Positions 1-8,873 are shown, counted from the first letter of the stretch. The stretch is 64,000 nt of DNA from an uncultured Bacteroidota bacterium (GCA_902515405.1 CABXUS010000004.1:1-64000); one strand, 5' to 3'. The notes: a model not told the origin generated them from the letters alone. Numbers and translations are program-made.

Positions 1-696
1 GTTTTTATAATGTTTTCCTGTGGAGGAAGTGAAGAGGGAGGAGGAGATGGAGCAGTCGATCCACCGCCACCACAACCACCAGGTTCTGTTTCATTAACTG
101 CTCCTGCAAGTGGAAAAGTTTGTGAAACTGGATCTAGTATCTCTGACACAAAAAGTAATGTTGATTTTTCTTGGCAGGCATCCTCAAATACAAACTCATA
201 CGATTTACAAGTTACTAATATAAACACTTCAAATTCTGTTAATAAGACAGGCTTAACAACAACAAATGCTACGGTAGAGTTAGATAAAGGTCAGCCATAT
301 TCTTGGAAAGTTATTTCAAAAAACACATTTACTACACAGACTGGAACCAGCTCATCATGGAAGTTTTATTTAGCTGGACAAGGTATTAAGAATTATGCTC
401 CTTTTCCTGCAGATTTGAAAGCACCCACATCAGGCTCAACAATATCTAGATCTTCTGATGGTAAAATTACATTTATATGGGAAGGTTCTGATCCTGACCA
501 AGGAGATGAATTGAAGTATACTTTATATGTTGATAAAACTGACGGAAAACAGTCACCAGCTAGTGATTTAACAAATATATCAGAAAAATCTGTTGATGTT
601 GCTTTAGATGCTGGAACTTTATATTATTGGAGAGTTAAAACAAATGACGGCACAAATAGTAGCTTCTCAATTGTTTACAGTTTTAGAACTCAATAA
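1..696 (+). CDS. Surface lipoprotein with two Fn3-like modules (5' end cut by window)
   Basis: The frame is open from base 1 and reads VFIMFSCGG, so the true start lies upstream and the ATG at 10 is probably internal to a signal peptide. The Cys after FS fits a lipobox, followed by a Gly/Glu-rich and then Pro-rich linker (DPPPPQPPGS), typical of an outer-membrane-anchored lipoprotein. Two beta-sandwich-like repeats follow, each with a W near its start (FSWQA; FIWEG) and a Y-W-x-V strand (YSWKV; YYWRV), which is the fibronectin type III pattern. Function is unknown; binding or a cell-surface structural role is an inference. It ends upstream of the his leader and is not part of that operon. Confidence 0.7.
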   Translation, partial: VFIMFSCGGSEEGGGDGAVDPPPPQPPGSVSLTAPASGKVCETGSSISDTKSNVDFSWQASSNTNSYDLQVTNINTSNSVNKTGLTTTNATVELDKGQPYSWKVISKNTFTTQTGTSSSWKFYLAGQGIKNYAPFPADLKAPTSGSTISRSSDGKITFIWEGSDPDQGDELKYTLYVDKTDGKQSPASDLTNISEKSVDVALDAGTLYYWRVKTNDGTNSSFSIVYSFRTQ

Positions 697-721
697 TATT
701 TTTTTATTTAGAAAAAAATTA

Positions 722-729
722 GATATTTG
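722..729 (+). promoter_or_regulatory. Possible -7 promoter box of the his operon
   Basis: GATATTTG matches seven of eight positions of the Bacteroidota -7 box TAnnTTTG and lies nine bases before the leader-peptide ATG. No clear -33 partner is visible. A transcript starting about five bases downstream would have an extremely short leader before the his leader peptide. Confidence 0.3.
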
Positions 730-738
730 CATATTATT

Positions 739-798
739 ATGAAAAAACACTTACATCATCATCATTTTTTATTTGAGTCTCTCAAGCGATATATGTGA
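739..798 (+). CDS. hisL: Histidine operon leader peptide (19 aa)
   Basis: The ORF ATG AAA AAA CAC TTA CAT CAT CAT CAT ... TGA encodes MKKHLHHHHFLFESLKRYM, with five His among residues 4-9. Such a His run just upstream of a terminator and of hisG is the signature of a ribosome-sensing attenuation leader. Its product is not expected to have a function of its own: ribosome stalling at the His codons when charged tRNA-His is scarce would free the downstream RNA to form an antiterminator. The last codons overlap the first switching helix at 773-785. It is too short for ordinary gene finders and has no visible Shine-Dalgarno sequence. Confidence 0.88.
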   Translation: MKKHLHHHHFLFESLKRYM

Positions 799-851
799 AG
801 ATTATGTATTTAATTATAACAACCCGTTTGAGAAATCATGCGGGTTTTTTT
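772..851 (+). promoter_or_regulatory. his attenuator: pause hairpin, antiterminator and terminator segments
   Basis: Three helices can be drawn. Hairpin 1:2 pairs TTGAG (773-777) with CTCAA (781-785) around a TCT loop. The alternative 2:3 helix pairs 780-788 (TCTCAAGCG) with 825-833 (CGTTTGAGA), nine pairs with one G-U. Terminator 3:4 pairs AACCCG (821-826) with CGGGTT (841-846). Helix 2:3 uses C825 and G826, so it excludes the terminator. A ribosome halted on the His codons at 754-765 would cover segment 1 and leave segment 2 free for antitermination. The helices are read directly from the sequence; the switching behaviour is inferred from known enterobacterial his and trp attenuators. Confidence 0.85.
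821..851 (+). terminator. Rho-independent attenuator terminator before hisG
   Basis: AACCCG (821-826) pairs with CGGGTT (841-846). Inside, TGA (829-831) pairs with TCA (836-838) and closes a GAAA tetraloop. Seven T follow from 845 to 851. This is the terminator arm of the his attenuator. Confidence 0.85.
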
Positions 852-861
852 ATTTATAGAT

Positions 862-1719
862 ATGAAAAGAATAAATTTAGCAATTCAAAAGTCAGGAAGA
901 TTAAATAAAGATTCATTGGACTTGTTGAGTAAATGTGGAATAAAAATTGATAATTATAAAGATCAGTTGAAAGCCTCATCTACAAATTTTCCAGTTGAGG
1001 TCTATTTTTTAAGGAATAGCGATATTCCAAAGTACATTGACGATGGAGTGGTTGATATAGCTATTATTGGTGAAAACTTGTTAATTGAAAAAGATTTTAA
1101 TATTAATGTTTTAAAAAAATTAGGTTTTTCAAAATGTAAGGTTTCAATTGCTATTCCAAATAATAAGAAATTTAATTCACTTAATGATTTAAACAATTTA
1201 AAAATCGCTACATCATATCCAAATACATTAAGAAAGTTTTTAAATATTCAAAATATTAATGCTAATATTCATGTTATTAATGGGTCTGTTGAAATAGCTC
1301 CAAATATTGGATTATCTGATGCCATATGTGACATTGTTTCAAGTGGAAGTACTTTATATAAAAATAATTTAAAAGAGGTTTTTGTTTTACATGAGTCTCA
1401 AGCTGTTCTTGCTGGTAAAAACCCATCAAATAGGATTAAAAAGGAATTAATTGATAAGTTTTTATTTAGAGTTAACTCAGTTTTAAAAGCTAAAGAGTCT
1501 AGATATATATTACTTAATGCACCCAATGATAAAATAGATGCTATATCAAAAATACTTCCGGTTTTAAAAAGCCCTACTGTTTTACCTTTAAATAAAAAAG
1601 GTTGGAGTTCTTTACATTCTGTTATTAACGAAAATACTTTTTGGGATGTTATTGATAAGATAAAAGATGCTGGAGCAGAAGATATATTAGTATGTCCAAT
1701 TGAAAAAATAGTATCATAA
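862..1719 (+). CDS. hisG: ATP phosphoribosyltransferase, long form
   Basis: Catalyses the first committed step of histidine synthesis, joining ATP and PRPP to give phosphoribosyl-ATP in the cytosol. The protein starts MKRINLAIQKSGRL, the usual HisG N-terminus, and has the DIVSSGSTL phosphate-binding loop around residues 150-160. Its length of 285 aa and C-terminal regulatory domain fit the long, HisZ-independent form, which in known members is feedback-inhibited by His. An in-frame ATG at 838 lies inside the attenuator terminator and is not the start. The stop overlaps the hisD start by one base (TAATG). First gene of the operon, controlled by the attenuator just upstream. Confidence 0.95.
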   Translation: MKRINLAIQKSGRLNKDSLDLLSKCGIKIDNYKDQLKASSTNFPVEVYFLRNSDIPKYIDDGVVDIAIIGENLLIEKDFNINVLKKLGFSKCKVSIAIPNNKKFNSLNDLNNLKIATSYPNTLRKFLNIQNINANIHVINGSVEIAPNIGLSDAICDIVSSGSTLYKNNLKEVFVLHESQAVLAGKNPSNRIKKELIDKFLFRVNSVLKAKESRYILLNAPNDKIDAISKILPVLKSPTVLPLNKKGWSSLHSVINENTFWDVIDKIKDAGAEDILVCPIEKIVS

Positions 1720-3005
1720 TGAATAAAGTATTTAATCCTGAAAAAAAATCTTGGTCATCATTAGTAAAGAGACCATCATATAGTCTTGATTTAGTAAAAG
1801 ATATTGTAGAGGAAATTTTTAATAATGTCGAATTATATGGTGATAAGTCTCTAATTGATTACACCGCTAAATTTGATAATGTTGATTTAAATAATCTGAT
1901 AGTTTGTCAAAAAAAAATTAATAATTCTGAAAATAAAATTGATAATGATTTAAAAGAATCTATAAATATTGCTTTTAATAATATTTATAAATTTCATGAA
2001 AATCAAACATTTAAATCTGAAAAAATTGAGACAACTGTTGGTGTTTGTTGTTGGCAAGAAAAAAGACCTATTGAAAATGTTGGTTTATATATTCCAGGTG
2101 GAACAGCTCCTTTATTCTCTTCAGTATTAATGTTAGCAATACCTGCTATGATTGCTAATTGTAAAAACATAGTTCTTTGCTCACCGCCCAATGAAAAAGG
2201 TGAACTTCACCCAGCAATATTATATTGTGCCAAGCTATGTAAAGTAAATAAAGTGATTAGCGTTGGTGGAGCGCAGTCAATAGCAGCTATGAGTATTGGT
2301 ACAGAGTCTGTACCTAAGGTAAACAAGATTTTTGGACCTGGAAATCAATATGTTACATATGCAAAATTAAAATCTATAAACTTTAATACTGCAATCGATA
2401 TGCCTGCTGGCCCTAGTGAATTATTAGTTCTAGCAGATGACAGTGCTAATCCCAGTTACATAGCCTCAGATTTATTGTCTCAAGCAGAACATGGGCCTGA
2501 CAGTCAAGTGATTTTCGTTAGTCTTTCCAGGTCTTTAATTAATGATGTAGAAAAATACATTAATAATCAGATTAAAAATTTAAATAGAAAGAATTATATA
2601 AATAAATCAATTAAAAATTCAAAACTTATATTTTTTGATAATAAAATCGACGCAGTTGAATTTATTAATAAATATGCGCCAGAACATTACATAGTTAACG
2701 TAGAAAATGAATCTTTTTTTATTGATAAAATAGTAAATGCTGGCTCTGTTTTTATTGGGAACTATACTCCAGAAAGTGCAGGTGATTATGCGTCCGGAAC
2801 TAACCATACTTTACCAACTAACGGAAATGCTAAGCAATATAGCGGGGTAAATCTTGATAGTTTTTTAAAGACTATAACCTTTCAAAAAATATCAAAAAAA
2901 GGTTTATTGAATATTTCTAAGACAGTTGAAACCATGGCTGAGTTTGAGGGACTGCAAGCCCATAAAAATGCAATTACAATAAGAGTCAAAGATTTAAATA
3001 ATTAA
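1719..3005 (+). CDS. hisD: Histidinol dehydrogenase
   Basis: Catalyses the last two steps of the pathway, oxidising L-histidinol to histidine with two NAD. It has the family length (428 aa), the IYIPGGTAPLFSSVLM region near residues 125-140, the FGPGNQYVT motif, the QAEHGPDSQ zinc/active-site segment near residue 255 and the PEHYIV catalytic segment near residue 320. The start codon overlaps the hisG stop, so translation is probably coupled. Nothing is missing. Confidence 0.97.
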   Translation: MNKVFNPEKKSWSSLVKRPSYSLDLVKDIVEEIFNNVELYGDKSLIDYTAKFDNVDLNNLIVCQKKINNSENKIDNDLKESINIAFNNIYKFHENQTFKSEKIETTVGVCCWQEKRPIENVGLYIPGGTAPLFSSVLMLAIPAMIANCKNIVLCSPPNEKGELHPAILYCAKLCKVNKVISVGGAQSIAAMSIGTESVPKVNKIFGPGNQYVTYAKLKSINFNTAIDMPAGPSELLVLADDSANPSYIASDLLSQAEHGPDSQVIFVSLSRSLINDVEKYINNQIKNLNRKNYINKSIKNSKLIFFDNKIDAVEFINKYAPEHYIVNVENESFFIDKIVNAGSVFIGNYTPESAGDYASGTNHTLPTNGNAKQYSGVNLDSFLKTITFQKISKKGLLNISKTVETMAEFEGLQAHKNAITIRVKDLNN

Positions 3006-3006
3006 A

Positions 3007-4044
3007 ATGAATATAGATATTCTGGTAAGAAATAATATAAAAAACATGTCCTCTTATTCATCTGCGAGAGATGATTTTAAGAACGAGTTTAATAAGAAAT
3101 TAATTTATTTAGATGCAAATGAATCGCCTTTTCATAACCTAATCAATAGATATCCTGATAATAAACATGCTGAACTAAAAAAGTTAGTTTCTAAAATTAA
3201 GAATGTAAATGTAAATGAAGTTATATTTGGAAATGGAACTGATGAAATTTTAGATTTAATTATAAGGGTTTTTTGCAATCCTTATGAAGATAAAATTATT
3301 ACACTCCCCCCAACTTACGGAATGTATGATGTCATTGCCAAAACCAACGCTGTAGAGAATATTGAAATTCCATTAAAAAGTGACTTTTCAATTGATAAAA
3401 ATGAAATTCTAAAATTAAGTTCAACCAGTACAAAGATTTTGTTTTTATCTTCACCTAACAACCCAACAGGAAATTCATTTAACACAAATGATTTAATTGA
3501 TTTAATTAAAGGTTTTAAAGGTATCGTTGTGGTTGATGAAGCTTATATAGATTTCTCTTCTAAACAATCTTTAATTAGCTTAATAAGAGACAATAATAAT
3601 TTGATAATTACTCAAACTATGTCCAAAGCCTTTGGGATGGCTGGGATTAGACTAGGTATGGGTTTTTCTAACGAAAAAATTATTAGTTATTTAAATAAAA
3701 TTAAACCACCATACAACATAAATGTCCTTACAGAAAGAAGAGCTTTAGAGGAATTAAATAAGATTGATGAGATTAAAACAAATATATCTATTATTTTAAA
3801 TCAAAGAAATCTATTAATCTTATGTTTAAAAAAACTGGATTTTGTAGAGAAAATATATAAATCTGATGCAAATTTTCTTTTAGTTAAAGTTGATAATGCT
3901 GATAAAAGATATAATCAATTAATGGATAAAGGTATTGTTGTTAGAAACAGATCTGACCAACCATTGTGTCAAAATTGTTTAAGAATTACGATTGGAACAA
4001 AAAATGAAAATAATAGTTTAATTAAAACTCTTAACGAATTATGA
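3007..4044 (+). CDS. hisC: Histidinol-phosphate aminotransferase
   Basis: A PLP-dependent fold-type I aminotransferase that converts imidazole-acetol phosphate to histidinol phosphate. It shows YLDANESPFHNL at the N-terminus, the SSPNNPTGN motif, VVDEAYIDF (cofactor Asp), and the TMSKAFGMAGIRLG segment, where Lys near residue 207 is the Schiff-base lysine. The length of 345 aa is normal. It starts one base after the hisD stop and overlaps hisB by four bases (ATGA), so it is tightly embedded in the operon. Confidence 0.96.
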   Translation: MNIDILVRNNIKNMSSYSSARDDFKNEFNKKLIYLDANESPFHNLINRYPDNKHAELKKLVSKIKNVNVNEVIFGNGTDEILDLIIRVFCNPYEDKIITLPPTYGMYDVIAKTNAVENIEIPLKSDFSIDKNEILKLSSTSTKILFLSSPNNPTGNSFNTNDLIDLIKGFKGIVVVDEAYIDFSSKQSLISLIRDNNNLIITQTMSKAFGMAGIRLGMGFSNEKIISYLNKIKPPYNINVLTERRALEELNKIDEIKTNISIILNQRNLLILCLKKLDFVEKIYKSDANFLLVKVDNADKRYNQLMDKGIVVRNRSDQPLCQNCLRITIGTKNENNSLIKTLNEL

Positions 4045-5153
4045 AAAAAATTCTATTTGTAGACAGAGACGGAACTTTAGTTAGGGAACCTGAAGTTGAT
4101 AAACAATTGGATAGTTTTGAAAAGCTGTCTTTTTTTCCTGGTGTATTTAAGTATTTAAATAAGATAGTTTCTGAGCTTGATTATATACTAGTAATGGTTA
4201 CTAACCAAGACGGTTTAGGGACTGCATCTTTCCCTGAGAAAAACTTTTGGCCTGTTCAAAATTTTATTATTAATTCATTTAAAAATGAAGAGGTTATTTT
4301 TTTTAAAACACATATTGATAAAAGTTTTGAAAATGTCAACTCTAATTACAGGAAACCAAGAACAGGGATGTTAACAGAATACATTGAAAATCCTAATATA
4401 GACATGAATAATTCTTTTGTAATAGGAGATAGGCAGTCTGATATGCAATTAGCAAGTAACTTGAATTGTTCAGGAATCCTTTATAATGGCAAACAAATTA
4501 AAGACTCATTAAATAAAGTTGTTAAACTCAAAACAAATTCTTGGAAATCAGTGTATGAGTATTTAAGTGCATTAAACAGGTACTGTTCTTTTAAAAGAAA
4601 AACTAATGAAACAAAAATCATGATTGAGATTGATTTAGATGGTACTGGTAAAAGCAACATTGATACAGGTCTTTCCTTTTTAGATCACATGCTTGACCAG
4701 CTTTCTAGACATTCAATGGTAGATTTAAACATAAAAGTTGATGGTGATTTAAATGTTGACGAACACCATACTATAGAGGATACTGCTATTGCTCTTGGTG
4801 AATCTTTCTTATCTGTTTTAGGAAAGAAAATAGGTATAGAAAGATACGCCTTTGTTTTACCGATGGATGATTGCTTAGCTCAGGTTGCAATAGATTTTGG
4901 AGGAAGAAGTTGGGTAGTTTGGGATGCAGAATTTAAAAGAGAGAAAATAGGAGACGTACCAACTGAAATGTTTTATCATTTTTTTAAATCATTTTGTGAT
5001 GGAGCCAAACTAAATGCTAATATTAAAGTTGAAGGAACAAATGAGCATCATAAAATTGAATCTATCTTCAAAGCTTTTGCTAAATGTATAAAAATAGCAG
5101 TTTCAAAAAATCAAGATAAACTAATACTTCCTTCTACGAAAGGAGTTTTATGA
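4041..5153 (+). CDS. hisB: Bifunctional histidinol-phosphatase / imidazoleglycerol-phosphate dehydratase
   Basis: This is a fusion of a HAD phosphatase (about residues 1-165, nucleophile motif VDRDGTL with D8 and D10, and IGDRQSDMQ near residue 132) and the IGPD dehydratase (from about residue 180, with FLDHMLDQLSRHS, DEHHTIEDTA and EGTNEHHKIE metal-binding segments). It therefore covers two pathway steps, as in enterobacteria. The phosphatase lacks the cysteine-rich zinc loop of E. coli HisB: where that has CPH...CxCRKP, this protein reads KTHIDKSFENVNSNYRKP with no Cys. The second half is complete. It overlaps hisC and hisH. Confidence 0.95.
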   Translation: MKKILFVDRDGTLVREPEVDKQLDSFEKLSFFPGVFKYLNKIVSELDYILVMVTNQDGLGTASFPEKNFWPVQNFIINSFKNEEVIFFKTHIDKSFENVNSNYRKPRTGMLTEYIENPNIDMNNSFVIGDRQSDMQLASNLNCSGILYNGKQIKDSLNKVVKLKTNSWKSVYEYLSALNRYCSFKRKTNETKIMIEIDLDGTGKSNIDTGLSFLDHMLDQLSRHSMVDLNIKVDGDLNVDEHHTIEDTAIALGESFLSVLGKKIGIERYAFVLPMDDCLAQVAIDFGGRSWVVWDAEFKREKIGDVPTEMFYHFFKSFCDGAKLNANIKVEGTNEHHKIESIFKAFAKCIKIAVSKNQDKLILPSTKGVL

Positions 5154-5734
5154 TGAAAATAGCAATAATAGATTATGGTGCTGGAAATACTCAAAGCGTT
5201 AAGTATGCTTTGAAAAGACTTGATTGTGAAGGTGTATTGACTTCAAATAAAGAGGTTATATCCGGTTCTGATAAAGTTATATTTCCAGGTGTGGGGCAGG
5301 CTAGTAGCGCAATGAAAAAACTTAAGTCTAAAGGTTTGGACATACTTATTCCAAAACTAAAACAACCAGTACTAGGAATATGTTTAGGAATGCAGTTAAT
5401 GTGTGATTTTTCTGAGGAAGGCAATACAGATTGTTTAAAAATATTTAATTCAAATGTAAAAAGATTTAACCATTCCCTTAAAGTTCCCCAAATAGGATGG
5501 AACACTATTTTTGATTTAAAAAGCAATTTGTTTGATTCAATTAATGAAAATGAATATATGTATTCTGTTCACAGTTATTATGTTCCAGTTTTATTACATA
5601 CTGTAGCAAAATCTAACTACGGAATCAATTATAGTACTGCTATAAAAAAAAATAATTTTACTGGAGTTCAGTTTCATCCTGAAAAAAGTGGAAACAAAGG
5701 AGAAGTTGTGCTTAAAAACTTTATAAAAAATTAG
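5150..5734 (+). CDS. hisH: Imidazole glycerol phosphate synthase, glutaminase subunit
   Basis: A class I glutamine amidotransferase that feeds ammonia to HisF. The catalytic triad is visible: Cys near residue 78 in LGICLGMQL, and His and Glu near 176 and 178 in VQFHPEKSG. The N-terminus [14 protein letters not shown] and length of 194 aa are typical. Two adjacent ATG codons (5150 and 5153) are possible starts; the first overlaps the hisB stop (ATGA), the second follows it directly. It works as a heterodimer with HisF, encoded two genes downstream. Confidence 0.96.
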   Translation: MMKIAIIDYGAGNTQSVKYALKRLDCEGVLTSNKEVISGSDKVIFPGVGQASSAMKKLKSKGLDILIPKLKQPVLGICLGMQLMCDFSEEGNTDCLKIFNSNVKRFNHSLKVPQIGWNTIFDLKSNLFDSINENEYMYSVHSYYVPVLLHTVAKSNYGINYSTAIKKNNFTGVQFHPEKSGNKGEVVLKNFIKN

Positions 5735-5736
5735 TA

Positions 5737-6459
5737 ATGAGAATAATTCCAGCTATAGATATTATTGAAGGAAAATGTGTAAGGTTGTCACAGGGTGATT
5801 TCAATAAAAAAACTATTTATAGTTCTAATCCACTTGAGGTTGCTCAGCGATTTGAAGATCATGGTATAGATTTTCTTCATTTGGTCGATTTAGACGGAGC
5901 TAAGTCTAGCAAGATTGTAAATTATAAAATATTGGAGCAAATTGCCATAAAAACAACATTAAAAATAGATTTTGGAGGCGGTTTGAAATCAATTGAAGAT
6001 GTTAAAGTCGCATTTGACTCTGGTGCATCTCAGGTAACATTAGGAAGTATTGTTGTTACAGATCCTCAAACCTTTAATGATTTGTTTGAAAAATATGGAA
6101 GTGATAAAATAATTTTGGGAGCTGATTTTTTAGATAATAAGATTAAAACTAATGGATGGCTTAATGATTCTGGAAATTATCTTATCGATTTTTTAGAATA
6201 TCATATTTCTAAAGGAATAAAATATATTATTCCAACAGATATATCCAAAGACGGAATGTTAAAAGGTCCGTCTACAGAAATATATAAATATATATTGAAG
6301 TCATTTAATGATGTTTTTTTAATTGCTTCAGGTGGAATTTCAAATATTAAAGACTTAGAAGATCTGAAAGAAGCTGGTTGTGAGGGTGCTATTCTTGGAA
6401 AAGCTATTTATGAAAACAAGATAAACTTGAAAAATTTAATGAATTTTATAGAAAAATAA
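5737..6459 (+). CDS. hisA: Phosphoribosylformimino-AICAR phosphate isomerase
   Basis: Isomerises ProFAR to PRFAR in the histidine pathway. The beta-barrel opens with [19 protein letters not shown] (catalytic Asp8), has DFGGGLKS and LGSIVV phosphate-binding loops, the second catalytic Asp in [13 protein letters not shown], and ends with [11 protein letters not shown] and [10 protein letters not shown]. The 240 aa length is normal. It starts two bases after hisH and shares one base with the hisF start (TAATG). Confidence 0.96.
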   Translation: MRIIPAIDIIEGKCVRLSQGDFNKKTIYSSNPLEVAQRFEDHGIDFLHLVDLDGAKSSKIVNYKILEQIAIKTTLKIDFGGGLKSIEDVKVAFDSGASQVTLGSIVVTDPQTFNDLFEKYGSDKIILGADFLDNKIKTNGWLNDSGNYLIDFLEYHISKGIKYIIPTDISKDGMLKGPSTEIYKYILKSFNDVFLIASGGISNIKDLEDLKEAGCEGAILGKAIYENKINLKNLMNFIEK

Positions 6460-7214
6460 TGCTAGCAAAAAGAATAATCCCGTGTCTTGATATTAAAGAC
6501 TCAAGAACCGTTAAGGGAGTTAATTTTGTAGATCTAAAAGATGCAGGTAATCCAGTAGAACTTGCTAGGTATTATTCTGAAAACGGTGCAGATGAACTTG
6601 TTTTTTTAGACATAACTGCTACAAAAGAAGATAGAAAAACATTTGCCAAGCTTGCAAATCAGATTTCGGAGAATATTAATATTCCGTTCACAGTTGGTGG
6701 AGGAATTAAGTCAATAGAAGACGTTGATATTCTACTTAAAAGCGGAGCTGACAAGGTTTCGATAAATAGTTTTGCAGTTAAAAATCCTAGTTTCATTAAC
6801 GAATTAGCAAAAAAATACGGAAGTCAATGTGTTGTGCTGGCAATAGACGCTAAGCATGTCAAAAATGATTGGTTTGTTTATTTAGTTGGAGGAAGTATAA
6901 AAACAAAAATTAGGTTATTTGACTGGGCTAGAGAAGTTGAGAATAGGGGAGCTGGAGAGATTCTTTTTACATCAATGGATCATGACGGTACTAAAAATGG
7001 ATTTGCATGTCAGGCACTTGAGAAGTTATCCGAAACTGTGAATATTCCAATTATTGCATCTGGCGGTGCTGGAAAAATTGATCATTTTATCGAAGTCTTT
7101 AAGTCTGGTAATATTGATGCTGCTCTTGCTGCAAGTGTCTTTCATTTTAACGAAATTGGATTAAAAGAACTTAAAATAAATTTAAAAAATAAAAACATAC
7201 CAATACGATTATGA
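6459..7214 (+). CDS. hisF: Imidazole glycerol phosphate synthase, cyclase subunit
   Basis: The cyclase that with HisH makes imidazole glycerol phosphate and AICAR. It is a (beta-alpha)8 barrel related to HisA, with [12 protein letters not shown] (catalytic Asp11), [15 protein letters not shown] (second Asp near 130) and the typical [12 protein letters not shown] loop, followed by IIASGGAGK. It is 251 aa, the usual size. It is sandwiched between hisA (one-base overlap) and hisIE (four-base overlap), so the enzyme subunits should be made in step. Confidence 0.97.
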   Translation: MLAKRIIPCLDIKDSRTVKGVNFVDLKDAGNPVELARYYSENGADELVFLDITATKEDRKTFAKLANQISENINIPFTVGGGIKSIEDVDILLKSGADKVSINSFAVKNPSFINELAKKYGSQCVVLAIDAKHVKNDWFVYLVGGSIKTKIRLFDWAREVENRGAGEILFTSMDHDGTKNGFACQALEKLSETVNIPIIASGGAGKIDHFIEVFKSGNIDAALAASVFHFNEIGLKELKINLKNKNIPIRL

Positions 7215-7804
7215 ATTTAGATTTTAGCAAAAACAAAGACGGTTTATTGCCTGCGGTTATTCAGGACAACAATACCAATAAGGTATTGATGCTAGGCTAT
7301 TTAAACAAGGAATCATTAAAATTAACTTTAAGCACCAATATTGTCCATTTTTATAGTAGGAAAAAGCAAAGAATTTGGAAAAAAGGAGAGGAAAGCGGAA
7401 ATGAATTAAATGTTGTTTCATTAAAGGAGGATTGTGATCTTGATACCTTACTAATAAAGGTAAATCCAGTTGGTCCAGTTTGTCACAAAGGGTTTGACAC
7501 TTGTTTTGAAGAAATAAATATATCGAATAATTTTATTGATATATTAGAAAATATTATTGAGTACAGAAAAAATAACTCAGATAAATCAAGTTATATTTCT
7601 AATCTTTTCAACATGGGCACAAACAAAATCGCGCAAAAACTGGGCGAAGAAGCTGTTGAAATGGTCATAGAATCTAAGGATAGCAATCCTAAATTATTTT
7701 TAGAGGAATCTGCAGACTTGTTATTTCATTACTTAATACTACTGCAAAACAAAGGATTTAAGCTTGAAAATGTAATAAATGTCTTAAAAAAAAGACATAA
7801 ATAA
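7211..7804 (+). CDS. hisIE: Bifunctional phosphoribosyl-AMP cyclohydrolase / phosphoribosyl-ATP pyrophosphatase
   Basis: A fusion covering steps two and three of the pathway. The HisI half (about residues 1-105) has [26 protein letters not shown] and the metal-binding EDCDLDTL and [12 protein letters not shown] segments with the zinc cysteines. The HisE half (about 110-197) is a MazG-like all-helical domain with the acidic [11 protein letters not shown] and [14 protein letters not shown] motifs. It is the last gene of the operon; a short gap separates it from the next gene, which has its own promoter box. Confidence 0.95.
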   Translation: MNLDFSKNKDGLLPAVIQDNNTNKVLMLGYLNKESLKLTLSTNIVHFYSRKKQRIWKKGEESGNELNVVSLKEDCDLDTLLIKVNPVGPVCHKGFDTCFEEINISNNFIDILENIIEYRKNNSDKSSYISNLFNMGTNKIAQKLGEEAVEMVIESKDSNPKLFLEESADLLFHYLILLQNKGFKLENVINVLKKRHK

Positions 7805-7834
7805 TTAACATTTTATTTTAACATATAAAATCTT

Positions 7835-7842
7835 TATTTTTG
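7835..7842 (+). promoter_or_regulatory. -7 promoter box (TAnnTTTG) before the cold-shock-domain gene
   Basis: TATTTTTG matches the Bacteroidota -7 consensus exactly and sits 19 bases before the ATG at 7862, between the end of the his operon and the next gene. No convincing -33 element is visible. Confidence 0.45.
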
Positions 7843-7861
7843 CCTAAGATTAATTAATTGC

Positions 7862-8305
7862 ATGGCTAAATCTCAACAAACATTCAATAAGCTCGAAAGA
7901 GAAAAGAATAAAGCAAAAAAAAGAGAGGCAAAAAGAAAAAAAATGGCTGCTCGAAAAGAAGCTAGAGCTCGCGGAGAGATTAAACAAGATGAATTTGTGT
8001 ATGTAGATTTCAATGGTAATTTTACTGATACACCTCCAGATCCAGCTGAAAAAGAACAAATTAGTTTAGACTCTATAATTATTAGTCCTACAAAAAAAGA
8101 TGAAGTGGATGATAGAGTAAATGGTAAGGTTACATTTTACGATGATGAGAAAGGTTTTGGATTTATTAAAAACCCACTTAATCATGATTCCTATTTTTTT
8201 CATTTTAGTGAATGTTCTAATCAGCTTAGTGTAGGAGATAAAGTAGAATTTGAGTTAATTAGAGGCGAAAAAGGTATGAATGCAGTTAAAATTATTAAAA
8301 ACTAA
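7862..8305 (+). CDS. Cold-shock-domain protein with a basic N-terminal tail
   Basis: The C-terminal half (about residues 78-147) is a cold-shock domain: VNGKVTFYDDEKGFGFI is RNP-1-like, DSYFFHFSEC is RNP-2-like, and VGDKVEFEL and KGMNAVKI follow. It should bind single-stranded nucleic acid. The N-terminal half is a Lys/Arg-rich helix (KNKAKKREAKRKKMAARKEA) followed by an acidic linker, so the protein is twice the size of CspA and may bind RNA through the basic tail. Such extended cold-shock proteins are known in Bacteroidota (recalled, not checked). It is a single gene downstream of the his operon. Confidence 0.85.
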   Translation: MAKSQQTFNKLEREKNKAKKREAKRKKMAARKEARARGEIKQDEFVYVDFNGNFTDTPPDPAEKEQISLDSIIISPTKKDEVDDRVNGKVTFYDDEKGFGFIKNPLNHDSYFFHFSECSNQLSVGDKVEFELIRGEKGMNAVKIIKN

Positions 8306-8311
8306 ATGAAC

Positions 8312-8327
8312 CATAATATATATTATG
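8312..8327 (+). repeat. Perfect 16-base AT palindrome
   Basis: CATAATATATATTATG reads identically on both strands and fills much of the 33-base gap between the cold-shock gene and the DUF2911 gene. It could be an operator or a weak terminator stem, but there is no T-run after it. Confidence 0.4.
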
Positions 8328-8338
8328 TTAAATTATAG

Positions 8339-8872
8339 ATGAAAAGAAAGATATTATATTCCCTATTGATAATTGTTGCAATATTTCTTGCTTATGCAGC
8401 ATATGTGGTTAACAATCCTGTTAGTCCTTTAGAAACGGTTACTCTAAATGATGATTCTGACGTCTCTATAACTTATAGTAGACCATTTAAGAATGATAGA
8501 TTAATATTTGGAAATGTCTCTGATGAAGCTTTAGTTCCATATGATGCTTATTGGAGAACTGGCGCAAATAGACATACTTACATAGAAAACAATATAGACC
8601 TAAATATAGATGGTAATACTTTGTTTCCTGGAAAATATTCTATTTACACAATTCCAGGCGAAAATGAATGGGAAGTTTATTTCAATACTAATGTTAATTA
8701 TTTTGGAGTTTCAAGACCAAGTGAATCTGATGATATTATATCTGTAAAAGTTCCTGTTATTAATTTATTAAATGGTGTTGAACAATTTACAATTGAATTT
8801 GAAAATGATTCAATTTTCAATTATATATCAATAAAATGGGATTTAACTAAGGTTGTGATTCCTTTCAAGTAA
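8339..8872 (+). CDS. DUF2911 family protein, membrane-anchored or secreted
   Basis: It starts with a basic-hydrophobic segment (MKRKILYSLLIIVAIFLAYAA) that acts as a signal peptide or a single membrane anchor. The rest has the DUF2911 pattern: VSITYSRP, YDAYWRTGANRHTYI near residues 77-91, LFPGKYSIYTIPGENEW near 104-120 and VYFNT. The family is common in Bacteroidota and its function is not known. At 177 aa it is a single-domain member. The next gene starts one base after its stop, so the two are probably cotranscribed. Confidence 0.8.
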   Translation: MKRKILYSLLIIVAIFLAYAAYVVNNPVSPLETVTLNDDSDVSITYSRPFKNDRLIFGNVSDEALVPYDAYWRTGANRHTYIENNIDLNIDGNTLFPGKYSIYTIPGENEWEVYFNTNVNYFGVSRPSESDDIISVKVPVINLLNGVEQFTIEFENDSIFNYISIKWDLTKVVIPFK

Positions 8873-8873
8873 A

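Noticed and set aside
697..721. T-run/A-run stretch after the Fn3 lipoprotein as a terminator
   Set aside because: The possible stem is made only of A-T pairs and has no clear T-tail after it.
838..861. Upstream in-frame ATG extending hisG by eight residues
   Set aside because: It lies inside the terminator hairpin and T-run of the attenuator; the HisG family N-terminus begins at 862.
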